Assembly (NCBI GenBank): GCA_021234155.1
Contig: JAJEKV010000013.1
Span: 1,625,787 to 1,689,786, forward strand
Direction: 5' to 3'
DNA length: 64,000 nt
From: Isoetes taiwanensis
Taxonomy: Eukaryota; Streptophyta; Lycopodiopsida; Isoetales; Isoetaceae
The notes below the pieces were generated by a model, which saw only the letters and a program-made list of their open reading frames with translations, had not been told where the DNA came from and made no database searches. Shown here one piece after another: positions 11,422 through 23,278 of this stretch. The first letter of the stretch is position 1. Every line of letters begins with the position of its first letter. The position numbers and the translations under genes were made by a program.

Positions 11422-13156
11422 TGTTACGAACCAAAATTTTAGTACCAAAAATTTCGCTTTGTATTCACATAAAACCATCGTAGTACACAAGATAACAAAT
11501 CGCGCCCCCACGAGGCTATATACATGAAAACCATTATACGGATAACAAGTTGACAACATAAAGATAACTATACATACGCATGCTCGGGCCGGCTATCAAA
11601 CGGCGCACAAGCTTCCACGTGTTAGTACATACACAAGAGTTATCTAGTAAGGTCAACATGAAGCAACGGTGACGGACCGAAGAAGAACACACATATGGAA
11701 TCCACCACACGCACCATAGCATCTGCCAAGCAGACGCTAACCCCACCATATCTAGACAATACGCCGCCTAGAACCCCCGCTATTTGGTGGATCCGGTGTA
11801 AGGGAGAACTGCAAGCACATAAGAACTTAGAACACTAGGGTTGACTACGTCCATCACCAGTCCCATACCGGCGATAGATTTCATCTCACCCATTATCGGG
11901 AGTTCCTGCTAACGATAGAACACATTTGTCTAATCATGTGCTTGCATAAACTCCCTTATGATAAACAACACCCAGGTGCTTATACGCTCCGCGCGAATGC
12001 TCATATAAAGCTCACGATAGTAAATCATTATATGCAAAGTATAACGAAACACTCTTATAGCGCCAGGTTGTTGGCGTCTACTTCTAGTACCGCCCCATAC
12101 CAAGCACTAAGCATCCATCTCACTAGCAATAAGAGGCCTCCCAAAGGAACAAGCCTACACTTGTTCCAATCTGAGGAGAAGAGATTAGAAGAAAGAGGCC
12201 AAGGGCAAGACCTTCTCAAGTTACTCTTGCAACTTCTTGTCACAAACACCGGATAAGACACCCAGGCTTATCTCAGCTTACACTATAGAGCTTTGAAGGG
12301 GAAGGAGTCAACAACCGGGGGTATTGGTTTTAGAGTGTTTCAGTTCTGTCCACAAACCTACACTCATCAACACGAAGCATACAATTATGGTAGTCTTTAT
12401 ATCTCCATATTCATTACAGTAGATATTGCGGGAGGGCATGCCGGTTAGCCGGGACAAGACTCATCGGGGATAAAGCTTCTGTCACGCAACACGCAGTCGG
12501 CCCGGTACCAATACCTCCTCCTTTAGATTGCTAATGCTTTCTTCAATTAGTTAACTCCTTCCGCTCCAAATTCGATTCTCTGTAGCTTTCCCCGACCTCC
12601 GGCCTTAGGGCTTGTTGCTTGGTTCTCTCCCCAAACCGGCCTTCTCTTCCTTTTCTTCATGTAATCGTTTCCGGCCTTGAACCTAGGCTCTCCAATCGTT
12701 GGCTAAAGCCGACCGCACTTTACCCTAGAAGGGCAAGGGTGATCTGCGGATTACAATTCCGCCCCATCCGGCCCGATTCGTTGCCCCATCCATTTATATA
12801 GGGCGTGGCCCACCACGTCCAACCAGCCCCCGATTTTGGTGCTTACATATTAATGTCCAATGGTTTTAAACCATTATAAGGTATTTTAATCCTTTAACAT
12901 AACTATTGCCTTGTTATCATTTATTCAAAGGAATAAATCTTAATGGTCCAAGTTATTCCATAACCATTACAACAAGCCACAATTGTTCCCTAGTGTCCCG
13001 GGCCATGTGTACCACAAGCCTTAAGCTAGACTAGGCATTATGTGACCACAACCCATCTATGGCCATAAATACCATATAACATTTCGTTATGCCAAACTTT
13101 CAAATGCATGCATAATATTTCAAACAATGGTGCGTAAAAAATATTTAGGCATAACA
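11422..13156 (-). repeat. 5' LTR of the minus-strand gypsy element
   Basis: It runs from TGTTACGAACC at the internal edge to GGCATAACA at the outer edge, giving TG...CA ends on the minus strand (TGTTATGCC ... GTAACA). Length is 1735 bp. It is collinear with 5159-6864. It should contain the element promoter; no core motif was singled out. Confidence 0.9.
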
Positions 13157-13743
13157 CTAAATCTCTCAAATTTGGATCGAAGTAATTATTCATTATAAGG
13201 GGAAGGGACAAGACATGCGCATTTGGTTTAAAGCTTATAAGAAAGTTTATCTCTAATCTGAATTGGCCTATTCTATATAAAGCAAGTCCATTTGGAACGA
13301 TTGAGAGTTCCGACATCTAAGAAGAGTTGTCTTTACCTTGGTGGGCTGTTTCTTTTCTGGTCTAAGACACAGTCATCAATCTGATCTAAGATATAGTCAT
13401 CAAGGATGAACTTATTTTATGTAGACAAACCAAGGAACCTATGTGGCCAAGACCTATATGGTCAGGTGATCTGTGTGATCAATCTGAGTGAGCTTTGTGC
13501 ACTCAGAGGGCGTCATATATAAGGCCATATACACAAGTAAGGCATTAGGATAATTAATGCCCTAGTACACCATATGGATTGGGAGTCATGACCCCAATCA
13601 TGTGCTGCCTTTCATACATCATCTTTTAGCAACGGCGATGGGTGGCGAATCTAGTCACTTTTCTTTGCAGTTTATCTAAAGTTTGGGGAATTTAAGGGCC
13701 TATATGGTCATTAAAACTGTCAATTTTCTTCTACTCGATGGAT
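13157..13743. other. Non-coding stretch between repeats
   Basis: AT-rich sequence without a supported gene. Its first bases (CTAAATCTCTCAAATTTGG) partly resemble the sequence at the end of dispersed repeat copy 2 (GGATCTCTCAAGCTGGG). This may mark the far side of the insertion that split copy 1. Confidence 0.4.
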
Positions 13744-14135
13744 TGTTACGATTCTGACTTAGAACTTGAGGAACTTAAGCGAGGCGGCTTGGTGAGTTCT
13801 TATGAGGCATAATCCATAAGGGCCTAGAAGGGTAGAATAGACATATGAAGAGCAAGCCTTATATGCCAAGCATCTTTCTGAAAGATCATGAGAGGAAAGG
13901 AAAAACGGGAGCTAGCTGTAAAAATATAGGAGAAAGGCGTCCAATGGAGGATCGTCTGGATCTCTGGATCTCTCAAGCTGGGTGCCGGGATCATTCAAAC
14001 TGTAGCCTTCTCTGAAGCTAGCTCTCAGCTCAGTGGGGAACTCAGATTCGTTTAAGTTTATAGGTTGGGTGGCGAGTTCTATCCCTTTCCTTGCAATCTC
14101 CATAGTCTTTTGTGGACTTAGCCTGATTTTACTTG
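13744..14135. repeat. Dispersed repeat, copy 2
   Basis: It starts TGTTACGATTCTGACTTAGA and matches 4936-5156 for about 230 bases, then continues beyond the point where copy 1 is interrupted. On the minus strand its right part contains a short open stretch (63 codons, ATG at 14103) resembling nothing I recognise. Its class is undetermined. Confidence 0.5.
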
Positions 14136-14741
14136 TGGGTTAAAGCACATTATAATATCTCAAAATGTTTGTTTTCCAACTATTAAAAATAGCTCCTAAA
14201 TAGCAAGATTATTAGTTCAATTTCAAACCCGATAATAGTGGAAAAGAAGGAGGAAATTATTTTCGACCATCCCACTGATTCTTGATGCCGGACTTAAGCC
14301 AAAGAAGATACGAGTTTGCCACAGGGTTTTTGATTTTGATCGGGCTATCTTTGACAGCAGAACTTCGTATTTTGGCAGATAAATTTGCTCTCCAAATTGT
14401 GAGGCTACTTGTAATTTCGATTAAGCAATTTTGTCTCTTTCTCTGGTCTTATGCGATTATACTTTCTAAAGACCTTCAATTCATTTGTTTCATGGCAATA
14501 ATCAGTTTTTTTCTGTGCAGAAGCAAAGTATCTAGAGAACAGTTACGTTGGTGAAACCAATCTTAAAGTTGCCTCCCACCGAGATTAACCCTAAACATAT
14601 GAATTTGTTTCAATGGTCTTCACAATATAAAATTCACAATAAACCTATATTATATAAACCATAGGTTTAATTAATCTGTACTCCTCCCAATGTCTAATCA
14701 TGAACCCCTCAACCTCTGATATAGATTTGAAAGAACTTTTC
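14136..14741. other. Non-coding stretch
   Basis: No recognisable gene or repeat on either strand. It ends where similarity to the gypsy LTR begins. Confidence 0.4.
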
Positions 14742-15134
14742 CTTTCACTGTCTGCTGATATCTTGAGGTTCTGGCCGTCAGTTGTCCCCAGGGAGTCTGA
14801 GCCAAGGTAGAGCCGTACTTATGGTATATTGCCTATGTTATCTTGTGGTTGTATTGTTATTTAGTTGATGATGATGGATGGGCTATCCTTCGTGGTGGTA
14901 TATTATTTTGGGCATGATTGATGTGTGCTAACATGTATGTACGCTTCCGCTGCATAGGATTCCCATAGAGGACGTGGGACAAATGACATCTCCGTGTTTC
15001 TCGCCCGGACGCTTGGCCATCCCGAGTGATCCGAGTTAGACGGAGGGCCCTTCCATGGTGATGTAGTCGCCACGAGGAGGGTAATTCTCGTATTTATATG
15101 ATGAAAGCATCATATAGATTCAGGGAGCATCACA
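14742..15134 (+). repeat. 5' LTR, 3'-terminal part only
   Basis: From CTGTCTGCTGATATCTTGAGG to GCATCACA it matches the end of the 3' LTR (about 29940-30397). The first 1.2 kb or so of the LTR is missing. It has a single copy of the segment that is tandemly duplicated in the 3' LTR. Confidence 0.8.
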
Positions 15135-15135
15135 G

Positions 15136-15147
15136 TGGCATCAGAGC
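15136..15147 (+). other. Primer-binding site
   Basis: TGGCATCAGAGC lies one base after the LTR end (CATCACA-G). It differs at one base from the initiator tRNA-Met site TGGTATCAGAGC. The leader to the first ORF, 15148-15709, is AT-rich and non-coding. Confidence 0.85.
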
Positions 15148-15709
15148 ATGATTTTGGTAAACCAAATCATTGCACTTGCCATAGTCCTAGATATGAGAGG
15201 ACTAAACTAATTAGGTAGGAAGGTGCAAACTAGTAGGGTTTAGTATGTTAAGTTGTGGAGGAAAGAGGTCTCTTATTTTCAAGGGCCATAACTTTTTCTA
15301 GGTAACTCGGATGGACGCGATTTTTGCATCAATATGTTCGGCACGGTTCAACTACCCTAGAAGCACTAGCATTTGGCATCAAAATGGCAATAGGAAGGGC
15401 CAGGAGCACAGAATGAGCCGCTTGCATTTTGGTGTCTTAGAATAAAAAAAGAAACGTGCATTTTGGAAGCATCCATGTAAAAACACGTATTTTTGCCATA
15501 TAATTTTTTTTTATTAAAAAAAAAGTTTTAAAAAAGTTTTTGAATATTAAAGTGACGGTTACTTTTCTTTTTTCCTTTCTTTCTGTCTAGTGCCTCGCCT
15601 CGTCCGTCTGCCATAGCCGCCGGAGAAAAAACTTACACCCTTGACTTCGCGTTTGACCTCTGCCACCACCGCCCTAACAGTGCTTTCTTTCCAACCTTCT
15701 CTCACATCC

Positions 15710-16975
15710 ATGAACATGGGCCGTACCCGCGGTATCCTTAGCTACGGTAACCTCAGTGCGCCACATATATTCGCCGAGCTCGGCGAACAACTTGTTAGTA
15801 ACCCCGACAAGGTGGAGCTGCTTTTGATCGAGCTCGTGCAACGGTTTGTCGCCGGACGTAGGGTCCCTTACCCTAATTTCTATTTGTCCGAGCGCTTTCT
15901 GCTGAATTTCAACCTCCTACGACAACCCTACATATTGGTCGAACAGCCTGACCAAGTCCTGATGCACGTCAAGTTCTACCCTCCCTCGTGTATGGAGGTT
16001 CCGAGGATGAGGCCATCTGGGTAGAGGCCGAGAGGATTAGAGAACTCGCCCGAGGGACGACACCCGGGAGATGGAGAGGGGAGACCCGAAGGTCCGGGGT
16101 AAAGAGTACGTCTACCTGGGGGATGGGCGAGCCATCATAGATGGGAAGCCTTTTGACCTTCCCCCCTACCAGTATGACGAGGCCACCCAGAGTTTCGTTT
16201 GGAGTGAAGTCCCATCATACCTCGCGGTGGATTACCTGATAGCCATTCAGTTGGATATGCAGGCCAGTCCAGACAGCTATCATGTTGAGCTGCTGAAAAG
16301 GGTCACTGCTCGCCGCCTCGCGGAGGTGGAAGAGCGCATGGAAGCTGCCTATGCTGTGCAGCAAGAGGCAGAGCGGGCCGAGCAGCAATGGCAAGCAGAG
16401 GAGCTTGCCAAGCAAAATTAGGACCAGCAGCAACCCCAACCAAAACCAGAGCAGAATACGCAGTGGGGCCCTGACCAGACTGAGACCCCTGTTGTGAAAC
16501 GAAGGCAAAAGTCTACCGCCCATAAGTCAGGACACGCCTACAAAGAGAAGCTTAAGACGGTTGGGGGCATCGAAAAGGCCACGAGCTTCAACCATCGGCA
16601 GGATCGAGTGGATGCAGCCCAACCTCGGCCGGTGTCAGGGGGCAGGACCCTGCCCAAGAAGCCGACGCAGCCAAAGAAGTTGCACCGGTATAGGCCTGGC
16701 ACCATGGCATTGAGGGAGATTCGGAAGTACCAGAAGACAACTGAGCTTCTGCTACGGAAGCTCCCCTTCTAGAGCTTGGTCCAGAGTTAGCACAAGACTA
16801 CTGGACCGATCTTCGGTTCCAGACTTTTGCTATGCTCGCCCTATAGAAGGCCGCCAAAGATTATCTGGTAGCCCTTTTTGGGGATACCAACCTCTATGCT
16901 ATTCATGCCAAGAGGGTCACGATCATGACCAAGGATCTGGCTCTTGACCGAAGGATTCGGGGACACTATAATTAG
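15710..16975 (+). CDS. Element ORF1: unknown N-terminal region fused to a histone H3 domain
   Basis: From ATG 15710 an unrecognised protein runs through two frame changes (near 15985 and 16065). A Gln/Glu-rich, probably coiled-coil stretch follows (16320-16420), ending in an H3-like domain. From about 16503, RQKSTAHKS recalls the H3 tail RTKQTARKS (K4, K9 and S10 positions kept). A longer basic spacer leads to LHRYRPGT at 16680, then [48 protein letters not shown] and RRIRG, ending TAG 16973-16975. The fold is complete, with no loop-1 insertion, so it is like canonical H3 rather than CENH3. Breaks are TAG at 16419, 16770 and 16844 (the last two at H3 Gln68 and Gln93) and one frameshift near 16782-16795. 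H3 identity secure; role as chromatin mimic or tether is inference. Confidence 0.88.
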
Positions 16976-17052
16976 CTTGCTTGTCAAGCATTTTCTTGTA
17001 CAAATTTTGTATAGAAATATAAGAAATTTTGACTGTCTAATTTCTTTGTAAA

Positions 17053-17058
17053 AATAAA
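17053..17058 (+). terminator. Possible poly(A) signal after ORF1
   Basis: AATAAA lies 78 bases after the H3 stop codon in a T-rich context, before the pyrimidine-rich leader of the next ORF. It suggests that ORF1 and ORF2 may be separate transcription units. Confidence 0.45.
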
Positions 17059-17200
17059 GTTTTTATTTAATTAGTATTAATGACTGACGCTGACATCAGC
17101 ATAAAAAGTTTAAGATAAAGTACACTCAATAGTATTTAGGGTTTCACTTCCTTCTTTGCTCCTCTTGCTTCTTGCTCCTCCTCCACGATTCGCCTCTGCA

Positions 17201-18327
17201 ATGGAGACCCCTAGCCTCCTCCAATGGTACCAAGATGGAGAACACTGGGATCCTCAAGTCCCATTCAACCTTCTTTAGCCCTTTTTGCTCCAAAAGGTGG
17301 ACCTTATCACTAACATGCAGGCCCACCTGGATTATGCAGCTTTCTTGAGTTCTATATTCAAGAGATGGTACCCTATGTATCCCCATAGGGGATCCATCCC
17401 AGCTTTACTTAGAAAGGGCCGTTGTGAGAGAGATATTAGGAGGCGGCTCCCATGCCTCTCATATTCTCACGGGGAAGCTCGGATGGGGTAGGAATCTGCC
17501 TGTCTTGATGCATCAGGGCCAGCAGTACTTTGAAATGAATTTTGCGCTGGCTATACTCATGGATCAATACGTGAATGATGAAAATTTGCCAGCAGAGAAG
17601 GGCAAGGTGCCAGTACTCTCTGATGACAACGATGATGAGTACACCCAAGAGGTTGACTTCGCTGGGTGGAGGCAGCTAGCAGAGCAGATGCCCCTACACC
17701 GAGATCAGGGGGCCAGGCTTACTGGCTTGGATGCTTCCCGATTATCCACCATCAGGGCTAGGAATACCTCCTATTGGAGGATATCATGTGGACATACCAT
17801 GTGGTTGCTGACCTTAAGGCCAAGAGGAAGGCACGTGTGTTATATAGGAGACCATCAAGCCAGCTGACACCCTCTTGAGGCTGCGAGACCTTATGTTACA
17901 AGAACCACCATCCCAGCCACCTGACGAAGCTTTTGTTGCTATGAGACCCCACGTCCCAAACATTAACATGGTAGATATCCCTTCAGAATCTGATGAAGAA
18001 GGGGAAGATCTTTATAACAACAGGGATCATCTGAAGGAAGAGAAGCAGGAACTTAAAGAGGAAGATGTCACCATGGACCTCGACAAGGAAGTAGCTACCT
18101 CTGTCATCTTAGAGGTTAGTGCTTTGGGAAATCACTTTACTTGCTTCTTCCTTTCATCTCTAAAGCAGGGCCAGGTCCTCTTTGTGACATGGGACCTAGC
18201 CCCAGAGGCAGAAGCATCATGGTGGGTCCGTGCATTGTCCACCTTGGCAGGCCATAAGAAGCTCCCATATCGCACATTCACATATGTGCTTGTGCGGCGG
18301 GACTTTGCTTTGACCGCCCTAGGGTAG
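17201..18327 (+). pseudogene. Element ORF2, unknown protein
   Basis: An ATG at 17201 follows a CT-rich leader (TTCCTTCTTTGCTCC...). The reading (LLQWYQDGEHWDPQVPF, MHQGQQYFEMNFALAIL, an acidic DDNDDEY patch, later a Glu/Asp/Lys-rich stretch near 17990-18090) continues across one stop and two or three frame changes to TAG 18325-18327. I do not recognise the family. The acidic and charged region could bind basic proteins such as histones, but this is speculation. GTTAGT at 18115 and CAG at 18168 could bound a 55-bp in-frame intron. Confidence 0.5.
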
Positions 18328-18701
18328 GATATAGCGCCATGGATGAGCATGAAGCTCCTTGTGGCCGCTCCTTTGGCCACACGCCTTATCCTTCCGAGAT
18401 TGCTTCTATTGCGGCACGTACCATCAGCCCCGGAATTACTCTACTTCGACACCGTCATCCACCTCCTATGCCAATGGATCATGATGGAGGACGTAGTTCG
18501 TGAACATAGTTCTTTTGAGTTATAATGTGTGGCCTTCGGCCATTATGATATATGTATTATTTATATATGCATTTGTATGCCATTTTAATACAAATTTTGG
18601 GTATTTTTAGATTGATTGTCTCTCTCTTTGATAAATCCCTTATGCATAGATTATAAGTCATTGATTGTGCATCTACTGCGCGGTCTATTACAGGGACAAG
18701 C

Positions 18702-19043
18702 ATGTCACATTACACCACTAAGGGGTGGAAAATTGTCATGTTTTTTCGGGATAAACCTATCCACAAGTTGCGACGCACTATGCGAAAGAGTTGGTCCTAC
18801 TGGAATAACACATATGAAGAAGCATTCCTCAATGTGGATGATCACCTTTGGGAACTTTATCGAGCAAGGAACAATTTGTTCAATCTCTTGATCATAAGCC
18901 CGACCATGGAATATCAGGATCTCATCCTCCGGGCTTGGCACAAGTATAATTTACTATGGGCTGTAAGGGATAGTACCTGTCATTCGATACTGAATCACTT
19001 ACATCTCCAGTTGACAATACTTATGTATAAACATCTTGTGTAA
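18702..19043 (+). CDS. Element ORF3, small unknown protein
   Basis: An uninterrupted ATG-to-stop frame of 113 residues lies after a possible splice acceptor (TATTACAG at 18685-18693). It is rich in aromatic and basic residues (RRTMRKSWSYWNNTYEEAF, DDHLWELYRARNNLF) and shows no membrane segment or known motif. It shares strand and spacing with ORF1 and ORF2. It could be an exon of the same gene as ORF2 or spurious. Confidence 0.4.
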   Translation: MSHYTTKGWKIVMFFRDKPIHKLRRTMRKSWSYWNNTYEEAFLNVDDHLWELYRARNNLFNLLIISPTMEYQDLILRAWHKYNLLWAVRDSTCHSILNHLHLQLTILMYKHLV

Positions 19044-22000
19044 ATTAAAATTTCACATTCTGTTTGTCCGTTCGGGCATTATATTAAATGTAGCATTAAG
19101 TTTTACGTTAATATCAAGCATTTCCTTCTTAATGGTCTTATCTATCTTATTAATTTGGGTTTTTCTGGTTTGAAGGAAAACATTTTTGGAATTTTTTTTA
19201 AGTCATTTTCTAAAGGTATTGGAGAGCTTAAACGCCGGAAAAAATTCTCGATTATCCAAAAATCGAAGAATTTTCTTTCCTATGATTTTGAGTTTTGGGT
19301 TGGGCTCTTTCTATCGGATTGCAGGTGGCGAGGCGGAGGTGCATGCTGATTCGTCGCCTGCCTACTTGGTTATCGTCATTCTCAGCCTATGGCAGACGTG
19401 GATACTACTTATGATGCGCCAGAGGGTTTAGAAGAGATGATTTTTAGAATGCATGCATTACAATTTCGGCCCATAGCTTCAGAGCTACCTCTCCGGTAAT
19501 TCGTGTCAAGTAATTTCGTTTTTGCCTTCTTCGTCTTTGAGTCGAATGCATTCTTCTGTCATTTTTAGAACTTGCTACTTGAATGTGAACTGGAGTGTAG
19601 CATCGCTGAAGTTTTTCTTTACTTGGAGCATGAGCATGAAAACCCAGCTTATTCCTCTTTGGCTGCTTCTGTGTGAAAGATTTGTCTCTCTCTTGGCAAG
19701 AAGGCAACATCTGATTCTAAGCTACAAAGAACTCAGGCTTACTTTGAAAAATGCTCCTCTATTTTTCTAACAATAATGTACTCTAGAACATGTTTCAAAT
19801 TATGCCAAAAGATTTGCTTCACATTACTGCACATTAGTATTCAAGTCTGAAGTTTTAACTGGCTTTGGCTTTGATGTATCTGCATTTCTAGGAATTTATA
19901 CAGAGACGTGCAACGGGGCTTTGCAAGCATTATTGCAGGCGAATCTTAAGCTTCATTTTTAACTTTAAATTTATTTTGTTGTTGAAGCAATCTATCTAGA
20001 TGGAGGCCATATAGGCGTCTATTTCTTATTCTTACTTATTTGATGCTTATTCTTTTTCTTTGATCTCTTCCTTATTCTCATGATGCATAGTTTAAGAAGT
20101 AGATGGCTAGGTATACTTCCACGATTGGAGATGCATAATTTGATGAAGGGTTTTCTACTCTTCCACTTCCTGTTGTATTGTTGTTAGATACTGACCCATA
20201 GCCAATAGCACAATAACTTTTAAACCTCTGGTAGATATCTCTCTGTTCTTATGTGTTCCAGCTTAGTGTCTGCAGATTGTTCTTATGATGAGTTCTAGAT
20301 TAATGTAATAGGGAATATTTCAAGCTTAGTTGCATTTGCAAAAGCATAAATGATATTCCAAAGGATGTGGTTAGTGCTTTCAGCTTGCAGAGCATATCAG
20401 ATTATTAATGATACAAACATATTCATGCTATTTGTTTTTTCTTGCATGTGAAGGTAAATTCCTTTCGCAGAAGGATCTCTCTCGCTAAGTACTCAAAATG
20501 GATCTGAGAATGTTTTAGGGTTTCTTTGCCACAGGTGCAAATATCATTTCATGTATGTTTGATCTCTAGGAACAAGACTCGCGTTTTTGTATAGATATGC
20601 AGTTCACTATCAGAAATTTGAGCTTATTTTGCCGTGGAGTCTCAGCAATAGGGTTTATTCAGGAGCTTTAGGTATTTGCATGGATACCTGTATCCGCCGC
20701 CGATGGTAGTGAGAAACATGGTAAATCTCTAACTTCCTTAATGTTTCTGATCCTACATGTTTTGCCTGGGATCCGAACTCCAAAGGAGGAATTGGAGAAA
20801 CAATATCCTCAGTCATGGAGGTATTTATGACTGCATGTCTTTGCAAATTTGTGATGCTATTTGAAGGATGAGCAGGCAATTATTTGTTCTTTGCATTTGC
20901 CAGGTGTAGCAGAACAACACAATCTCTTAACAATAGAGGTAATTATTATATTATCCCCCCTAGATGATGAGCTCATGCTGCCACTGTTGAAGCCCAGGAT
21001 GTGGATGTTTTTTTCGCCATTGTTTTGTGTTTAGTTTTCTAATCCGTTGCGGTAGTTCTATTCTTCCATTTTTGCTGCTTCTATTCTTTTATTGGTATCT
21101 CCGCTCTGGATATTCTCATTCAACTCCAGCCATATTGGCTTCTTAGTCTATTTGTGAGCCTGCAGAAGAGCTTGAGCATACAAGGTCAGTGCCAAGATTC
21201 TCTTAGAATATTCTTATTTAGATATTTGCATCCAGGGTTCATTTGGGGTTTTTGTGTAATGGTCATGTTGTAAACAAGTACAACAATAAGTGCGGCTGGA
21301 AGAAGTTAAGTTATGAATAAAACCATCTGTAATTGCACTCCCTTTTGAATATTGATCTTGAACTTTTCAAGATATAACCTTATTGCCCTGGTATGTTTTC
21401 CTTTGCTTGCTTCCTCAAAAATTAAGTTCTTGAGGTTCTTAATGTTATTCTCTTGAAATTGCAAGCCGCAAGTCAATAAAGCTTAAGGTGGGTGATGTTG
21501 CTTCTGATTTGTAGCCCAGATGTTTAAACTTGATTCTAATTTTCAGTTACATGCAATTATGTTGATTTGGTTGTGATTATTCTAGGAAGTAGTTAACTGC
21601 ACAAATTTAGTTGAGATGCATGGGCATGATGGACTGATAATTGTTTTGTTGGTGTGCATGCAGCACAATCTTTTGTGCTGAAGGATAGCCCAGAATGCAG
21701 AGCTCCATGCAACAAGCATCCAAATTGAGACATTATTATTCGTGATGGAAGTGAGAAGGTATAAGATGTAAGTCTATTTCCCAGTAAATTGCAAGGATAT
21801 TGGTATAGATGCGGTAGACTAAGAAATCAAAGTTATTTCTATGTGTCTAAACTAGCTTTGCTATGCAGACTCAGAGGATACAGTGCAAGATGTTACAAAC
21901 ATGTTGTCAACACACATTGTGAGGTAGTGCTTGATGATTTTAAAGAACTTCACGTCATGGGCATCAAATGTCACGTATATAGTTATGAGCACATCCAATA

Positions 22001-23278
22001 GTTTCTTCCTTTCTAAACGAATATTGTTATTTAGTTGAACTGCAGGACTGAGTTCATTAATTATGCAGACCTCAGGGAACATGCATTCTTGCAGGTTCAT
22101 ATACTGTATAGACTATAGCAAGAAGAGCCAAAGTTCTATTGAATTCGTGACATGTATGGGTATATTCGAAAATAGAAGTGCAAGTTTAGTGCTAGCTTCA
22201 AGACTTGAAATCGAACGAGTTTGGACCTTACATAATACACAAGGCCAACACACTTTCCACTGGCTGAAATTTGTCTATGCATTAGACAATGAAAAAATAT
22301 GATTTACATGAATGACATTTCTCAATAGAAGTAAAAAATGGTGTATGCAAATACAAGGACTTGACAAAACATAGGCAACGGACTTAAAGCAGAATGGTTA
22401 TCCTATTGATAGGTTTTTAAACAAGGTTTATATCAGTATGTATGCATAGAACACATTTCATGAAGTAGAACTTTGCTTGGAATCCAAATTTAGCTTCATT
22501 TTTTTGTTGCAGTTGTTTAGAGTTGCTCTCTGGCTGCGTTGTGCGCTCGACTCTGTACTCTGTACAAAATTCTATACTCTGCACTCTAGAAAGTTACATT
22601 ATAGCAACGAGTGGTCCATTAAGTTTCCATTACTTTCGTAATAATAAATGCATCTATTATAACTGACTTTACGCATTGCCCCATGCAAACTTCATCTTGC
22701 ATGTGAATGTTGTTGCACGTGAATGTTGTTACTGCAAATGTTAGTGAAAAGTGTAGGGTTGATGACCTTTGCTGTAGCTCCCATAGGGCTCATGTTATGA
22801 CTCTTCACCGTCTGGAAGTGGATGGGCTCTATTCATCTATATGCACTATTCTCTAAATAAAAAAAATAAACAGAGATGTCTTGTGATTGTGAAGGATGCA
22901 TATCCATCTTTTATGCAATGGACATCTGTGTATGACAGCCATGTATTGTGAGAGCTATTCCATGGTTCAAAGGGATATCTTATAATGCTTGAATTATGTC
23001 AAATATTAATGGGCGTCATTAGCAAATTCAATATGTAACACGATGGACGCAACAATGAAGCAACATTTTCTACCATACAATGCCCATATCAGTTTTAATA
23101 AACAATTCAGGGTAGCCCAATCGTCTTATAAAATGGAGTATTCCTCCTTTCTATAAAGTGAGAGTCCAACTTGATAACTATATAGAGAGAGCCGTATAAG
23201 CAACCACGATAAAACAAACACCCCAGCCCTCCCCGCGTTAAAACACTCACTTCATCTTTGTATAAATCCAGCACTAAA
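19044..23278 (+). other. Non-coding stretch with intron/exon-like remnants
   Basis: About 4.2 kb without a long ORF. A short exon-like frame begins at ATG 19393 (MADVDTTYDAPEGLEE...) and ends at a GTAATT donor near 19498. After TTTTTAG at 19569 comes another exon-like stretch (LLLECELECSIAEVF...EHENPAYSS), broken by one TGA. More TTGCAG/TTTCTAG acceptors followed by short open stretches occur near 19891 and 20905. This looks like a decayed fragment of an intron-containing gene I cannot name, perhaps captured by a transposon. The rest is AT-rich with no identified feature. Confidence 0.35.

Larger units (their letters stand above)
5159..13156 (-). mobile_element. Ty3/gypsy LTR retrotransposon, complete but decayed
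   Basis: Two long direct repeats (5159-6864 and 11422-13156) enclose, on the minus strand, PBS, gag, protease, RT, RNase H, integrase, a chromodomain-like end and a polypurine tract in Ty3/gypsy order. Most domains are interrupted by stops or frameshifts, so the copy is non-functional as read. The left LTR lacks about 26 bp at its outer edge. The target-site duplication is unclear: CTAAA at 5156-5160 and 13157-13161 is possible but overlaps the damaged edge. The element abuts one copy of the dispersed repeat on the left and lies about 590 bp from another on the right. Confidence 0.9.

Noticed and set aside
15641-15709. ORF1 starting at 15641
   Set aside because: The triplet there is TTG; the first in-frame ATG is 15710.
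16503-16975. H3 domain as a centromeric CENH3
   Set aside because: The loop-1 region (TDLRFQ..AM.AL) has no insertion and the core follows canonical H3; the divergent tail alone is not evidence for CENH3.
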